Positions 51,764 to 60,926 of a stretch of DNA of 64,000 nucleotides are shown here, piece by piece. Position 1 is the first letter of the stretch; every line of letters begins with the position of its first letter. Location of the stretch: positions 62,001 to 126,000 of the forward strand of contig NZ_JAAKZI010000007.1 of NCBI RefSeq assembly GCF_011045165.1. Reading direction: 5' to 3'. The DNA is from Arthrobacter silviterrae (lineage in GTDB: Bacteria > Actinomycetota > Actinomycetes > Actinomycetales > Micrococcaceae). The translations under genes were made by a program, and so were the position numbers. The notes below the pieces were generated by a model, which saw only the letters and a list, made by a program, of their open reading frames with translations, was not told the DNA's origin and did not search any database.

Positions 51764-52549
51764 ATGACAAAACCCCGGATCGTGTTCGTGCACGGGATCG
51801 ACGGCTTCGGAGCGGCAGCCTGGCCGGTCCAACACCGCCTGGCCGGGCGCTACGATGCCCTCTTCCTCAAGCGCACCGGCTTCGACGCGGCGGCGCCTCC
51901 CGTGCCCACCGAATATGCCGCGGATGTACGAATGGTGCTTGACGCGCTCGACGGCGGCGCCCACCTGGTGGCCCACGCCCAGGGTGCCATTGCCGCTGTG
52001 ATGGCTGCCGTGGAGCAGCCCGGACTGGTCAAGTCCCTGGTGCTGGTGGAACCGGCACTGCTCTCGCTCACCACTGAACTGCCCGCCACCAGCGCCTATC
52101 GCGAGCACCTGGAACCGCTGTTTTCCCGGAGCGCCACGATGACTGACGCTGCCTTCTCCGCCGAATTCCGCAGGCTGACGGCGTCCATGGCAGGCTCGGG
52201 CGGTGCCGGACCCGGCATTTCCGGTGGCGGAGCGGGGCTGCCGGGCCGGCTCCCCGGTCCCGGACCGGTTGAATCCTCGGCGCGGATCGCCGCCCGCATT
52301 CACCTGCAGGCACCACTGTGGGAGGCCCCCGTGCACATTGTCCCCGGGGTGCCCACCCTGGTGCTGACCGGCGGGTGGGAGCCGCTCTATGAGGAGATTG
52401 CGGACTACCTCGCCGCCACCGGTGCCCGCCACGAAGTCACCGGCGGCGGGCACCGGCCGCAGGATTCCGAGACGGGGGCGGCCCTGATTGAGGAATTCAT
52501 CGCCGGCCTCGAATCCGGCCTCGAGGCCGGCTCCGGGGACGGCAGCTAA
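51764..52549 (+). CDS. Alpha/beta-hydrolase-fold protein lacking the usual nucleophile
   Basis: The protein has 261 residues. The oxyanion region VFVHGIDGFGAAAWPVQHRL and the strand LVLVEPALLSL fit the alpha/beta hydrolase fold. However, the nucleophile elbow reads HLVAHAQGAIAAV, placing Ala where Ser, Cys or Asp normally sits (G/A-H-Nuc-x-G). The late histidine may be in EVTGGGHRPQD. A central Gly/Pro-rich stretch (~145-165) is disordered. It may be a non-catalytic binding protein. It follows the importer by 51 bp and ends at the edge of the degraded island. Confidence 0.68.
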   Translation: MTKPRIVFVHGIDGFGAAAWPVQHRLAGRYDALFLKRTGFDAAAPPVPTEYAADVRMVLDALDGGAHLVAHAQGAIAAVMAAVEQPGLVKSLVLVEPALLSLTTELPATSAYREHLEPLFSRSATMTDAAFSAEFRRLTASMAGSGGAGPGISGGGAGLPGRLPGPGPVESSARIAARIHLQAPLWEAPVHIVPGVPTLVLTGGWEPLYEEIADYLAATGARHEVTGGGHRPQDSETGAALIEEFIAGLESGLEAGSGDGS

Positions 52550-52558
52550 GCGGGGGCC

Positions 52559-52911
52559 TCCGACTTGGTGTGGGATCTGGCTGATTTCCGTTTTTGATGA
52601 TGTGGTGGTTTTGGGCAGTGGTGGGGCCGGCCTTTCTGCCGGTGGTGATCCATGTTGGGTTCCTTGGCGGCTTTCGGGTTCAGTTCGGGGATGCGTCGCA
52701 CGACCAGCCGCCCGGGGATCCGTTCGGCCTTCGTCCTCGGGAGAACGGGGTGAACGGGATCTTGGCGACCTCGCGGCGCCCTTGCGCAGGCGCTGGGCGA
52801 TGATCACCGGTGCGGCGTCTTCCCCGAATGGTGTCCCGAACAAGGGCGCCGTCCGGCCCAGGCGCATCACCGGGACCAGGCCCGAAACCCACCGATGGAT
52901 CACGGCCAAGC
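52559..52911 (-). mobile_element. IS1380-type transposase remnant, copy A
   Basis: A ~330-bp segment is clearly related base-by-base to 55682-56062 (copy B). On the minus strand it encodes shifted scraps of a transposase, including VAKIPFTPFS; other frames give VPVMRLGRTAPLFGTPFGED. It lacks about 51 bp present in copy B (at ~52770) and the ~170 bp that copy B has before the shared CCCACCGATGGATCACGGCC at its outer end. No open transposase frame or terminal repeats can be defined. It is a relic. Confidence 0.58.
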
Positions 52912-53523
52912 GGGGCCGAAAACCCAGTGCACAGGTGCGCTGGCCACTGTTTGGGAAACAAGTTCTTCATCCAAGCCCAGCAGTCCCGGCATCAGGGCCC
53001 GCATCAGCAGCGGTCCCGTCAAAAGGTCGCAGGCACATTCAACGTCGGGGTTTGGAGGGATTTCGCCGCGCCCCGCCACGCGGAGGATGATCAAGCCGGC
53101 GCCGAACCGGCGTGGTGACAGGAACTCGTCCACAAAAAATGCGTCGCAGGTCCAGGTCGGTCTGCAATGAATGCAGGAAGCCGGCCATGCATCGCTTGAC
53201 CAGTGGATTTGAAAACAGGTCGAGCTTGACGCGCTGAATCGCTTCGAGGTCCTCTGGCAGGTTTCCCGAATTGAGGCTCCGGTCAAGGTCTATGGCGAAG
53301 CGGTCCGGCAGCAGGTTCAGGACCAGATGGGGAAATCCTTCAAAGCGGCGGTAATAGGCCGGCCGTGTCGTCTTGGCACATGAGGCAACACCTTCGACGG
53401 AAACGGCGGTGAAACCCCGCTCAAGAAGGAGCTCTGCGCCTTAAACAGGGCGGTGTCAAGGTTGGTGTTTCGCGGGCGTGCGACAGTTGCGACCGCAACG
53501 GTACACGGTGTAATGCTTCGCAA
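52900..53523 (-). pseudogene. TetR-family regulator, frameshifted
   Basis: Minus-strand homology to TetR regulators is split across frames. The start of the HTH domain is NTNLDTALFKA. The frame then changes near 53440 to AELLLERGFTAVSVEGVASC, TTRPAYYRRFEGFPHLVLNL and LPEDLEAIQRVKLDLFSNPL. It changes again near 53120 to FVDEFLSPRRFGAGLIILRV and the characteristic TetR C-terminal block CDLLTGPLLMRALMPGLLG. At least two indels break it, and its 3' end runs into IS remnant A. It was probably the regulator of the divergent oxidoreductase, which is also broken. Confidence 0.8.
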
Positions 53524-54400
53524 TGTACGACTACTTGCAGCAACGCGGAGAGGCGGCCGAAATTATATTGGTCTATGGTGCCGGTTCCATGGGAGCACGC
53601 ATGCGGCCCTGGCCTGCGAATCGGGAATGGACGTGACACTCGCCGGGCGGCCCTCGGCCCACCTGGCCAAACTGGGTCACAGCCTCGGGGTACCCTGCCG
53701 AACCGCAAGCCTGGACAACCCCCGCCAGCTGGACGCCATGCTCGTCGGCGTGCCGAATGTCGTCAACACGGTCGGCCCGTTCACCTGCGCTGCCCCTGTA
53801 CTGATGCGCGCCTGTCTCAGGAACGGCTGCAACTACCTGGACCCCTCCAACGAGGCTGCCACCTTCCTCGACGCGTGGTCACTGAAACAGGAGGCAGCGC
53901 AGGCCGGCGTGGCCGTTGTCACTGGAGCAGGCTTCGGCACGGCAGCCGCGGAATGTCTTGCCACACACGTCAGTGAAAGAATCCATGACCCATCCACACT
54001 GAATATCGTCCGCACCTCCAGCCACGAGGCACACACCCCGGGGGTGAAAGTGACCATGCTCGAACTGCTCATCACACCGGGGCAGGCGTCCGGGACGGCC
54101 TATGGAGTGCGCGCGGATTCAAGACTGCCGCATTCGATCTGCCGGAAGGACGGCGCACCGCAATACCGATCGCCGTCCTTCCGGCAGATTCGCATTTCCA
54201 ATCCAGCCACGGCCCTCACGGTCGGCAAAATCATCGGGCCCAAACAGATTCTGAACCTCCCGGGCATCACGATCACCGACCTCCAAGATCCGGACAAGGC
54301 GAAGAATGTCGAGCGGAAAAACACACTGACGCGAACGCCTTCCCGTGACTACTGCCGACAACACCCTCCGAACCCACGCTGATTCCCGTGCACCTCCTGG
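53523..54400 (+). pseudogene. Saccharopine-dehydrogenase-like NAD(P)-binding oxidoreductase, frameshifted
   Basis: The gene opens at ATG 53523 as MYDYLQQRGEAAEIILVYGA with a GAGSMG dinucleotide loop, but that frame stops after about 40 residues. Homology resumes in another frame near 53595 (HAALACESGMDVTLAGRPSA, then VVNTVGPFTCAAPVLM and GCNYLDPSNEAATFLDAW). These are typical of the saccharopine dehydrogenase / trans-acting enoyl reductase NAD(P)-binding family. After about 54110 the best-looking coding frame changes again and similarity fades. Divergent from the broken TetR gene. The stretch 54401-54534 shows no recognisable gene. Confidence 0.72.
54137..54189. repeat. 19-bp perfect inverted repeat within the oxidoreductase pseudogene
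   Basis: ATCTGCCGGAAGGACGGCG (54137-54155) pairs perfectly with 54171-54189 around a 15-base loop. It lies inside former coding sequence, near the point where the reading frame degenerates. It has no T tract and is not at a gene end, so it is not an ordinary terminator. Confidence 0.65.
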
Positions 54401-54534
54401 AACTGGCTCACCCGGCGATCCAGCATCGCTTCGCTGACGGGCGGCACACATTACGATCGTCCACAAGAAGGTGCCTCAGGGCACTGGCGCGCAGGAGTAA
54501 GCCGTGGCAGCGGTCGGGGGCGGGGGATCTGGCC

Positions 54535-55428
54535 TTAGCCGAGGACCAGCCTTGCGGCCTCGGCAAAGTTCGCGGCCGTCCGGTCATCATGAGCCTTGCA
54601 GTGCCTCCCCACCAGCGCGTCGACCGCTACCTGTACACGCCGAGTCTCTGCGGCGCGGCCGGGCCGGATGAAACCACAGCCATCCACAACAACGTAGCCC
54701 CATTCATGGAGGGTCTTGCAGCCAAGCGAGCAAGTGAGCATCGCGTTGGCTATGAAGTCCATCCGTTCCTGGTCGTCGGAATGGCTGCGAGGCTTGATGA
54801 GGGCGGCGCTCAGGAGCCGAGCGGACAGTTCCTCGCCGCAGATTGAGCATGGCGCACTTCGACGCTCGCCCAAGATGTTCCGGCGCAAAAACTCCTGCTC
54901 CAGACGGAGGTCGGAGAAGCCCTGTGTGTCGGGCTCCCCGGAGCCCCAAACATGGCCGGGGAGGCCGTGCAGGCTGCCCGCCTCGGCCTCCGGCACGCTG
55001 AGGCCCGCCGCCGCCAGCAGTGCGGCGCCCTCATCGTCGGCCAGGGGCGATAGGTAGCGCCGTTCCGGTCTTCCCGCCGCGGTGAACGGGCCTTGGGTGC
55101 CGGGCGACGTCAGCTTCGCCGCACGGTCCCTATGCACACGAAGCCCAGTCGCAATGGTATCGACGCGGACCAGCCAGCCGTCATTGCCCTGGCCCACCAT
55201 TGCCTCGTAGCCATCTGGGCGAGGATAGTCGTGCCATTCCTTGGCCACGAGGCTGACGGCCCGGACGTACGGCCCGAAGTAGTGGAAAACCACGTCCCCT
55301 TGTCGCATGTCCTTCAACGCGGTCAGGCCCCTCGTGAGGACGCCGTCGGCTGATGGGCAGCCCCACAGGGTGCCCTCCTTGATTGCTGTCTCGTAGTTCC
55401 GGCCGTGACTGGCCCACCAGTAGCGCAT
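54535..55428 (-). CDS. EVE-HNH protein, putative modification-dependent endonuclease
   Basis: This is a 297-residue two-domain protein. The N-terminal EVE/PUA-like domain (~1-120) starts MRYWWASHGRNYETAIKEGT and has DMRQGDVVFHYFGPYVRAVS, the strand typical of EVE domains that hold modified bases. The C-terminal HNH domain (~194-260) has CSICGEE, Asn228 in IANAMLTC, and a SLGC pair, giving zinc ligands Cys194, Cys197, Cys233 and Cys237. EVE-HNH proteins are known type IV restriction enzymes. As I recall the family, the metal-site histidine sits in an A-A-H-I-K motif; here it reads SAALIKPR (Leu210), so activity is in doubt. AGGAG precedes ATG 55428. The frame is intact although its neighbours are decayed. 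Confidence 0.75.
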   Translation of the reverse strand: MRYWWASHGRNYETAIKEGTLWGCPSADGVLTRGLTALKDMRQGDVVFHYFGPYVRAVSLVAKEWHDYPRPDGYEAMVGQGNDGWLVRVDTIATGLRVHRDRAAKLTSPGTQGPFTAAGRPERRYLSPLADDEGAALLAAAGLSVPEAEAGSLHGLPGHVWGSGEPDTQGFSDLRLEQEFLRRNILGERRSAPCSICGEELSARLLSAALIKPRSHSDDQERMDFIANAMLTCSLGCKTLHEWGYVVVDGCGFIRPGRAAETRRVQVAVDALVGRHCKAHDDRTAANFAEAARLVLG

Positions 55429-55681
55429 ATCCGGTTCTCCTAGCGTATAGCTGGTTCCCACCCTTGAACCCCCAGCGGATCCAAGACTCCCGCATCGGTG
55501 GCGCCACTTGTGGTGCCCCGAACACCAGTGTCAGGGGCACATGCTTAGAGATCTCTGAGAACCCCCAAAACAGGCAGCCGCTTTCCGATGGGACGCACAG
55601 TGCAGACGATTTTGGACCTACAGCGCAGTCGTCTTCGGAAAATGACAGCTTCACTGAAACTTCACTGCCTTGGCCTTGATC
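55429..55681. other. Non-coding stretch upstream of the EVE-HNH gene
   Basis: No supported gene, tRNA or strong hairpin was found in these ~250 bp between the EVE-HNH start and IS remnant B. The stretch is less GC-rich than its surroundings and should contain the EVE-HNH promoter, but no convincing -35/-10 pair stands out. Confidence 0.5.
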
Positions 55682-56264
55682 CACCGACCTGGTGTGGGGT
55701 CTGTCTGATTTCCGGTTTTTGATGGTGTGGTGGTTTTTGGGCAGTGGTGGGGCCGGCCTTGCCGCCGGTGGTGTTCCATGTTGGGTTCCTGGGCGGCTTT
55801 CGGGTTCAGCCCGGGGATGCGGCGCACGACCAGCCGCCCGGGGATCCGTTCGGCCTTCGTCCTCGGAGAGAACGGGGTGAACGGGATCTTGGCGACCTCG
55901 GCCGCTGACACCCACGCGTGGGCCTCTTCGCGTCGCGGGCGGGCAAGTTCGCGGCGCCCTTGCGCAGGCGCTGGGCGATGATCACCGGTGCGGCGTCTTC
56001 CCCGGACGGTGTCCCGAACAAGGGCGCCGTCCGGCCCAGGCGCATCACCGGGACCAGGCCCGGTCTGCGGCACCGGATTCTCCTGGTCAAAGGAAACTGA
56101 CAGGGACGCACGGCTGTGGGACATGTGCATCCGCGCGATGCCCTCTTTTAGGTACGAAGATTTGACCGTGGTAGCCGTACCTCCCTCTAAATGACGGGCA
56201 TTTCGTGTTTAAAACGCCGAGCAACCCCGCGGCCCACCGATGGATCACGGCCAAGGCGGGGGCC
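55682..56264 (-). mobile_element. IS1380-type transposase remnant, copy B
   Basis: On the minus strand a short N-terminal piece (HMSHSRASLSVSFDQEN, start near 56130) is followed after frame changes by VPVMRLGRTAPLFGTPSGED. It then jumps to a late segment AWVSAAEVAKIPFTPFSPRT and RIPGRLVVRRIPGLNPKAA, which fits the C-terminal half of IS1380-family transposases. The DDE core is missing, so this is an internally deleted relic. It shares 55682-56062 with copy A at 52559, and ~30 bp near 56233-56264 match copy A's outer end. The two copies bracket the TetR, oxidoreductase and EVE-HNH genes. Confidence 0.6.
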
Positions 56265-56381
56265 GCCCCCCGCCCGGGATGGTCCACCGTGGCGCCGGCC
56301 ACCTTGTTGCCCTGTCGCCGTTCGCCGCATGGCCGCAGAATGGAAGGACGGCAGCAGTGCGGCACTATCGAGGAGCAAACA

Positions 56382-56936
56382 ATGCGGAATGTCATCCTGT
56401 ACATGTCAATGTCCGTTGACGGGTTTGTTGGCAGCGTCCGTGAGCATCCGGGGATGGCAGTCCCCGAAGGCTCTGCGTTGAAGCAGTGGAAGCTTGAGGG
56501 GATCAGCAAGGCCGGTGCACATCTCATGGGGCGTGTCACCTACCAGGAGATGTCGTCGTTCTGGCCCACCTCGGAGGACCCCTACGCATCGCCAATGAAC
56601 GACATCCCCAAGGTCGTGTTCTCGGCCACGCTCCGCGACGACGAGGCCACGTGGCCGCAGACCAGGGTCGCGCGCGGCGACCTCGCCACCGAGATCGCCA
56701 CCATCAAGGCAGACCCGGGCCCCGACGTGATCGTCTGGGGAGGTGCCGGGCTTGCCGGCGGGCTCGCCGCTGCGGACCTGATCGACGAGTACCGCCTCCT
56801 GGTCCAGCCGATGGTCCTGGGGCGCGGCCAGGCCCTGTTCGACCGGCTTTCGGAATCACGGCATCTTGAGCTGGTTGGGAGCACCCCCTTCCCCAGCGGC
56901 GTCGTCGTCCAGGTCTACCGGCCGCTGAGGGGCTGA
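56382..56936 (+). CDS. Dihydrofolate reductase / RibD C-terminal-like reductase
   Basis: This 184-residue protein of the DHFR-like RibD-C family begins MRNVILYMSMSVDGFVGS, has LMGRVTYQEMSSFWP (the nucleotide-phosphate loop) and VIVWGGAGLAGGLAAADLID (NADPH-binding glycines). Such stand-alone proteins are common in soil actinobacteria; their substrates are mostly unknown and they are not the housekeeping folate enzyme. AGGAG lies 7 bases before ATG 56382. It faces thiC. Confidence 0.82.
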   Translation: MRNVILYMSMSVDGFVGSVREHPGMAVPEGSALKQWKLEGISKAGAHLMGRVTYQEMSSFWPTSEDPYASPMNDIPKVVFSATLRDDEATWPQTRVARGDLATEIATIKADPGPDVIVWGGAGLAGGLAAADLIDEYRLLVQPMVLGRGQALFDRLSESRHLELVGSTPFPSGVVVQVYRPLRG

Positions 56937-56998
56937 AGCGGGTCACCCACGTGGCGCGTTCGGAAGGCCGAAGCGGTCATCCAGCCCGGTCGGCGGCG

Positions 56999-58842
<1,844 letters not shown>

Positions 58843-58899
58843 GTCAAGATTGAAGGTACACGAGAAGAGGGTGTCGGTGTCAAGCCGTAGGATCGTTCC

Positions 58900-59412
58900 A
58901 TGCTGGAAATTCGTCCCGCGGCGCTGAGTGAATTCTCGCTTTTGCCTGCCCTGGAAGCGGACGCGGACCGGGCATTTGCCACCCTGGACCCGCCGTTCCC
59001 TCCGGGGGCGCCGGCGGACTTTCCGCCGCCCGGCACTGCGGAATCCTATGCGGGCGCGTTCCACATCGTGGTTGCCGGGAGGCCCCCCGTGGGCTTTGCG
59101 CGGCTGGAAATTGTCGATGGCCAGGCGCACCTGGCCCAGCTTGCTGTCAGCCCCGAGCACGCCCGGCAGGGGATTGGGCGGGCGCTGGTCCTGGCGGCCA
59201 AGGCGTGGGCCCTTGAGGCAGGATTCCGCGCGATGACGCTGTGCACCTTTGCCGAGGTGCCCTTCAACGGCCCGTTCTACGCCAGCTGCGGCTTTGCCGA
59301 GCTGGCCGACAGGGCGCTGGCCCCTGAACTGCGCCAGCTGCGCCGCGAGGAAGCAGCGCTGGGGCTCGACGCCATGGGCCGGCGCGTGGCCATGTCCGCC
59401 GAACTTCGCTAG
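58900..59412 (+). CDS. GNAT-family N-acetyltransferase
   Basis: This 170-residue single-domain acetyltransferase has IRPAALSEFSLLPALEADAD at the N-terminus, LEIVDGQAHLAQLAVSPEHA and the acetyl-CoA loop ARQGIGRALVLAAKAWALEA (Q/R-x-x-G-x-G/A). FYASCGFAEL closes the fold. The substrate is unknown. It is divergent from thiC, with its start ~60 bp from the riboswitch. Confidence 0.85.
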   Translation: MLEIRPAALSEFSLLPALEADADRAFATLDPPFPPGAPADFPPPGTAESYAGAFHIVVAGRPPVGFARLEIVDGQAHLAQLAVSPEHARQGIGRALVLAAKAWALEAGFRAMTLCTFAEVPFNGPFYASCGFAELADRALAPELRQLRREEAALGLDAMGRRVAMSAELR

Positions 59413-59519
59413 GAAATCCCCGCCCCAATTCCCCACGGCACAAATGGGTCATCTGCCCCATGCCACCGGGACGCCGCGGCCCTATGCTGGCCGGACCAGG
59501 GCAAAAAAGGGAGAGGGCC

Positions 59520-60275
59520 ATGAAGACAACCACACCACGGGAATGGGCAGAGGCGGCGGAACAGGCTGCCATCCAGCCGCCCGACACCGCAGAACACTTT
59601 GCCGGCTACGCGGTGGTCGGGGTGCCCTTTGGTTCCGGCCATTACCTGGCATTCCGGCGCTTCCCCACAAGTTCGGTGGGCCCGGGGTACCGTGCCGTAT
59701 GGCTGCGCACCCCCGCCGGACAGTGGACGATTTACGCAGATGCCCCGCCGGAGCTCAGCTGTGCCCGATACTTTGGCGCCGCCTTGGCGCGGGCCGCCAC
59801 CGCTCCGGTCAACGCCGAGTGGACCGGGCCCGCGGCACTCACGGTCCGCGTGCCCGGCGTGGTGCAGTGGGAACTGGAATTCGGCGCAACGTGGGTCACG
59901 CGGGCTGCAACGGCAACGGCCCTGCGATTTCCTGCCGCACTGTGGCGCCGGGACAGTGTGGTCAACGCCATGGCCGCCATGATGGGGCCCGCGCTGGGCG
60001 CGGGACGGATGAAACTTGCCGGGATTGTCCCCAACGGCCAAAGTTTCCAGGCCAGGCCGCTGCGGATTTGGGCCGTCACGCGCAGCCGTGCCGCCATTGG
60101 GGGCAAGGACGCGGGTACCCTGCGGCCGCTCCCCGGCCAGGCACGCCTGGGTGATTTTTGGCTCCCCCAGCGGGGCCTGTTTGCGGCGGACCTGGGCATC
60201 AGGTACCCATCCACCGCGGCACCCCACCACATACCGGATCATGAAAGGGCGGCGCAGCACCATGAGCATCATTGA
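59520..60275 (+). CDS. Protein of unknown function overlapping a CMD-like gene
   Basis: This 251-residue soluble protein starts at ATG 59520 behind GGGAGAGGG. I do not recognise a family. Visible features are a beta-rich N-terminal half (YAVVGVPFGSGHYLAFRRF, VWLRTPAGQWTIYADAPPEL) with aromatic residues, then TALRFPAALWRRDSVVNAMA, and a His-rich tail HHIPDHERAAQHHEHH that is encoded across the next gene's start. The 14-bp overlap with the CMD-like gene suggests co-translation. It has no signal peptide or membrane helix. Confidence 0.62.
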   Translation: MKTTTPREWAEAAEQAAIQPPDTAEHFAGYAVVGVPFGSGHYLAFRRFPTSSVGPGYRAVWLRTPAGQWTIYADAPPELSCARYFGAALARAATAPVNAEWTGPAALTVRVPGVVQWELEFGATWVTRAATATALRFPAALWRRDSVVNAMAAMMGPALGAGRMKLAGIVPNGQSFQARPLRIWAVTRSRAAIGGKDAGTLRPLPGQARLGDFWLPQRGLFAADLGIRYPSTAAPHHIPDHERAAQHHEHH

Positions 60276-60888
60276 AACCATTCCCGAATCGGCTGCCGCG
60301 GGACTCGTGGCACAACTGTATGCCGACGACCTCAAGGCCATGGGCTACGTTCCCAGCCACACCCGCGCCATGGCCCTGAATCCCGAGGCGCTTGCTGCCT
60401 GGCGGGCGCTGCAGGCGGCCATCGCTGGCTCGCTGGGCGTGCGGCGCTACGAGCTGGTGACGCTGGCCGCCGCACGCGGCCTCGGCTCCGCCGCATGCCT
60501 GCTGGCACACGGCCTCAAGGCCCTGAAGTTCATGCCGGCGGAGCAGCTGGAGCGCGTGGCACGCGACTACCGCACCGCCGGCCTCCCCGCGGACGAGGTG
60601 GCCATGATGAACTTCGCCCTCAAGCTCAGCACCGCCTCCGCCACCATGGACGACGCCGATTCCCAGTCCCTGCGTGACGCCGGCTTCAGCGACAGGGAGA
60701 TTGTGGACATCGCCCTGGCTGCCGCGGCCCGCAACTATTTCAGCAGGGCGCTGCACGCACTGGCAGTGGACGTTGACGTGCCTCCCGGACTGGCTCCCGG
60801 GCTGCAGGACGCCCTGCTCGCACCCGTGGGCGGGGCGGGGCGTCCGGCACTCCCGGCGGCCGCGGGACCGGCAGCGGCCGGCACTTGA
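60262..60888 (+). CDS. Carboxymuconolactone decarboxylase/AhpD-like protein
   Basis: This 208-residue helical protein of the peroxidase-related CMD group begins MSIIETIPESAAAGLVAQLY. YVPSHTRAMALNPEALAAW and ELVTLAAARGLGSAACLLAH are the family's landmarks. The usual C-x-x-C redox pair is reduced to one cysteine in ACLLAHG, although the histidine that normally follows is kept, so thiol peroxidase activity is doubtful. ATG 60262 overlaps the preceding unknown gene. The tail is Pro/Ala/Gly-rich. An HD-LuxR regulator gene follows 38 bp later. Confidence 0.78.
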   Translation: MSIIETIPESAAAGLVAQLYADDLKAMGYVPSHTRAMALNPEALAAWRALQAAIAGSLGVRRYELVTLAAARGLGSAACLLAHGLKALKFMPAEQLERVARDYRTAGLPADEVAMMNFALKLSTASATMDDADSQSLRDAGFSDREIVDIALAAAARNYFSRALHALAVDVDVPPGLAPGLQDALLAPVGGAGRPALPAAAGPAAAGT

Positions 60889-60926
60889 AGCCGGTGCGGA
60901 ACCTGCGCCCGCCGTAGAATGGGGGT

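Noticed and set aside
54408-54590. Short minus-strand frame after the oxidoreductase relic
   Set aside because: It has no recognisable domain or ribosome site and overlaps the end of the EVE-HNH gene.
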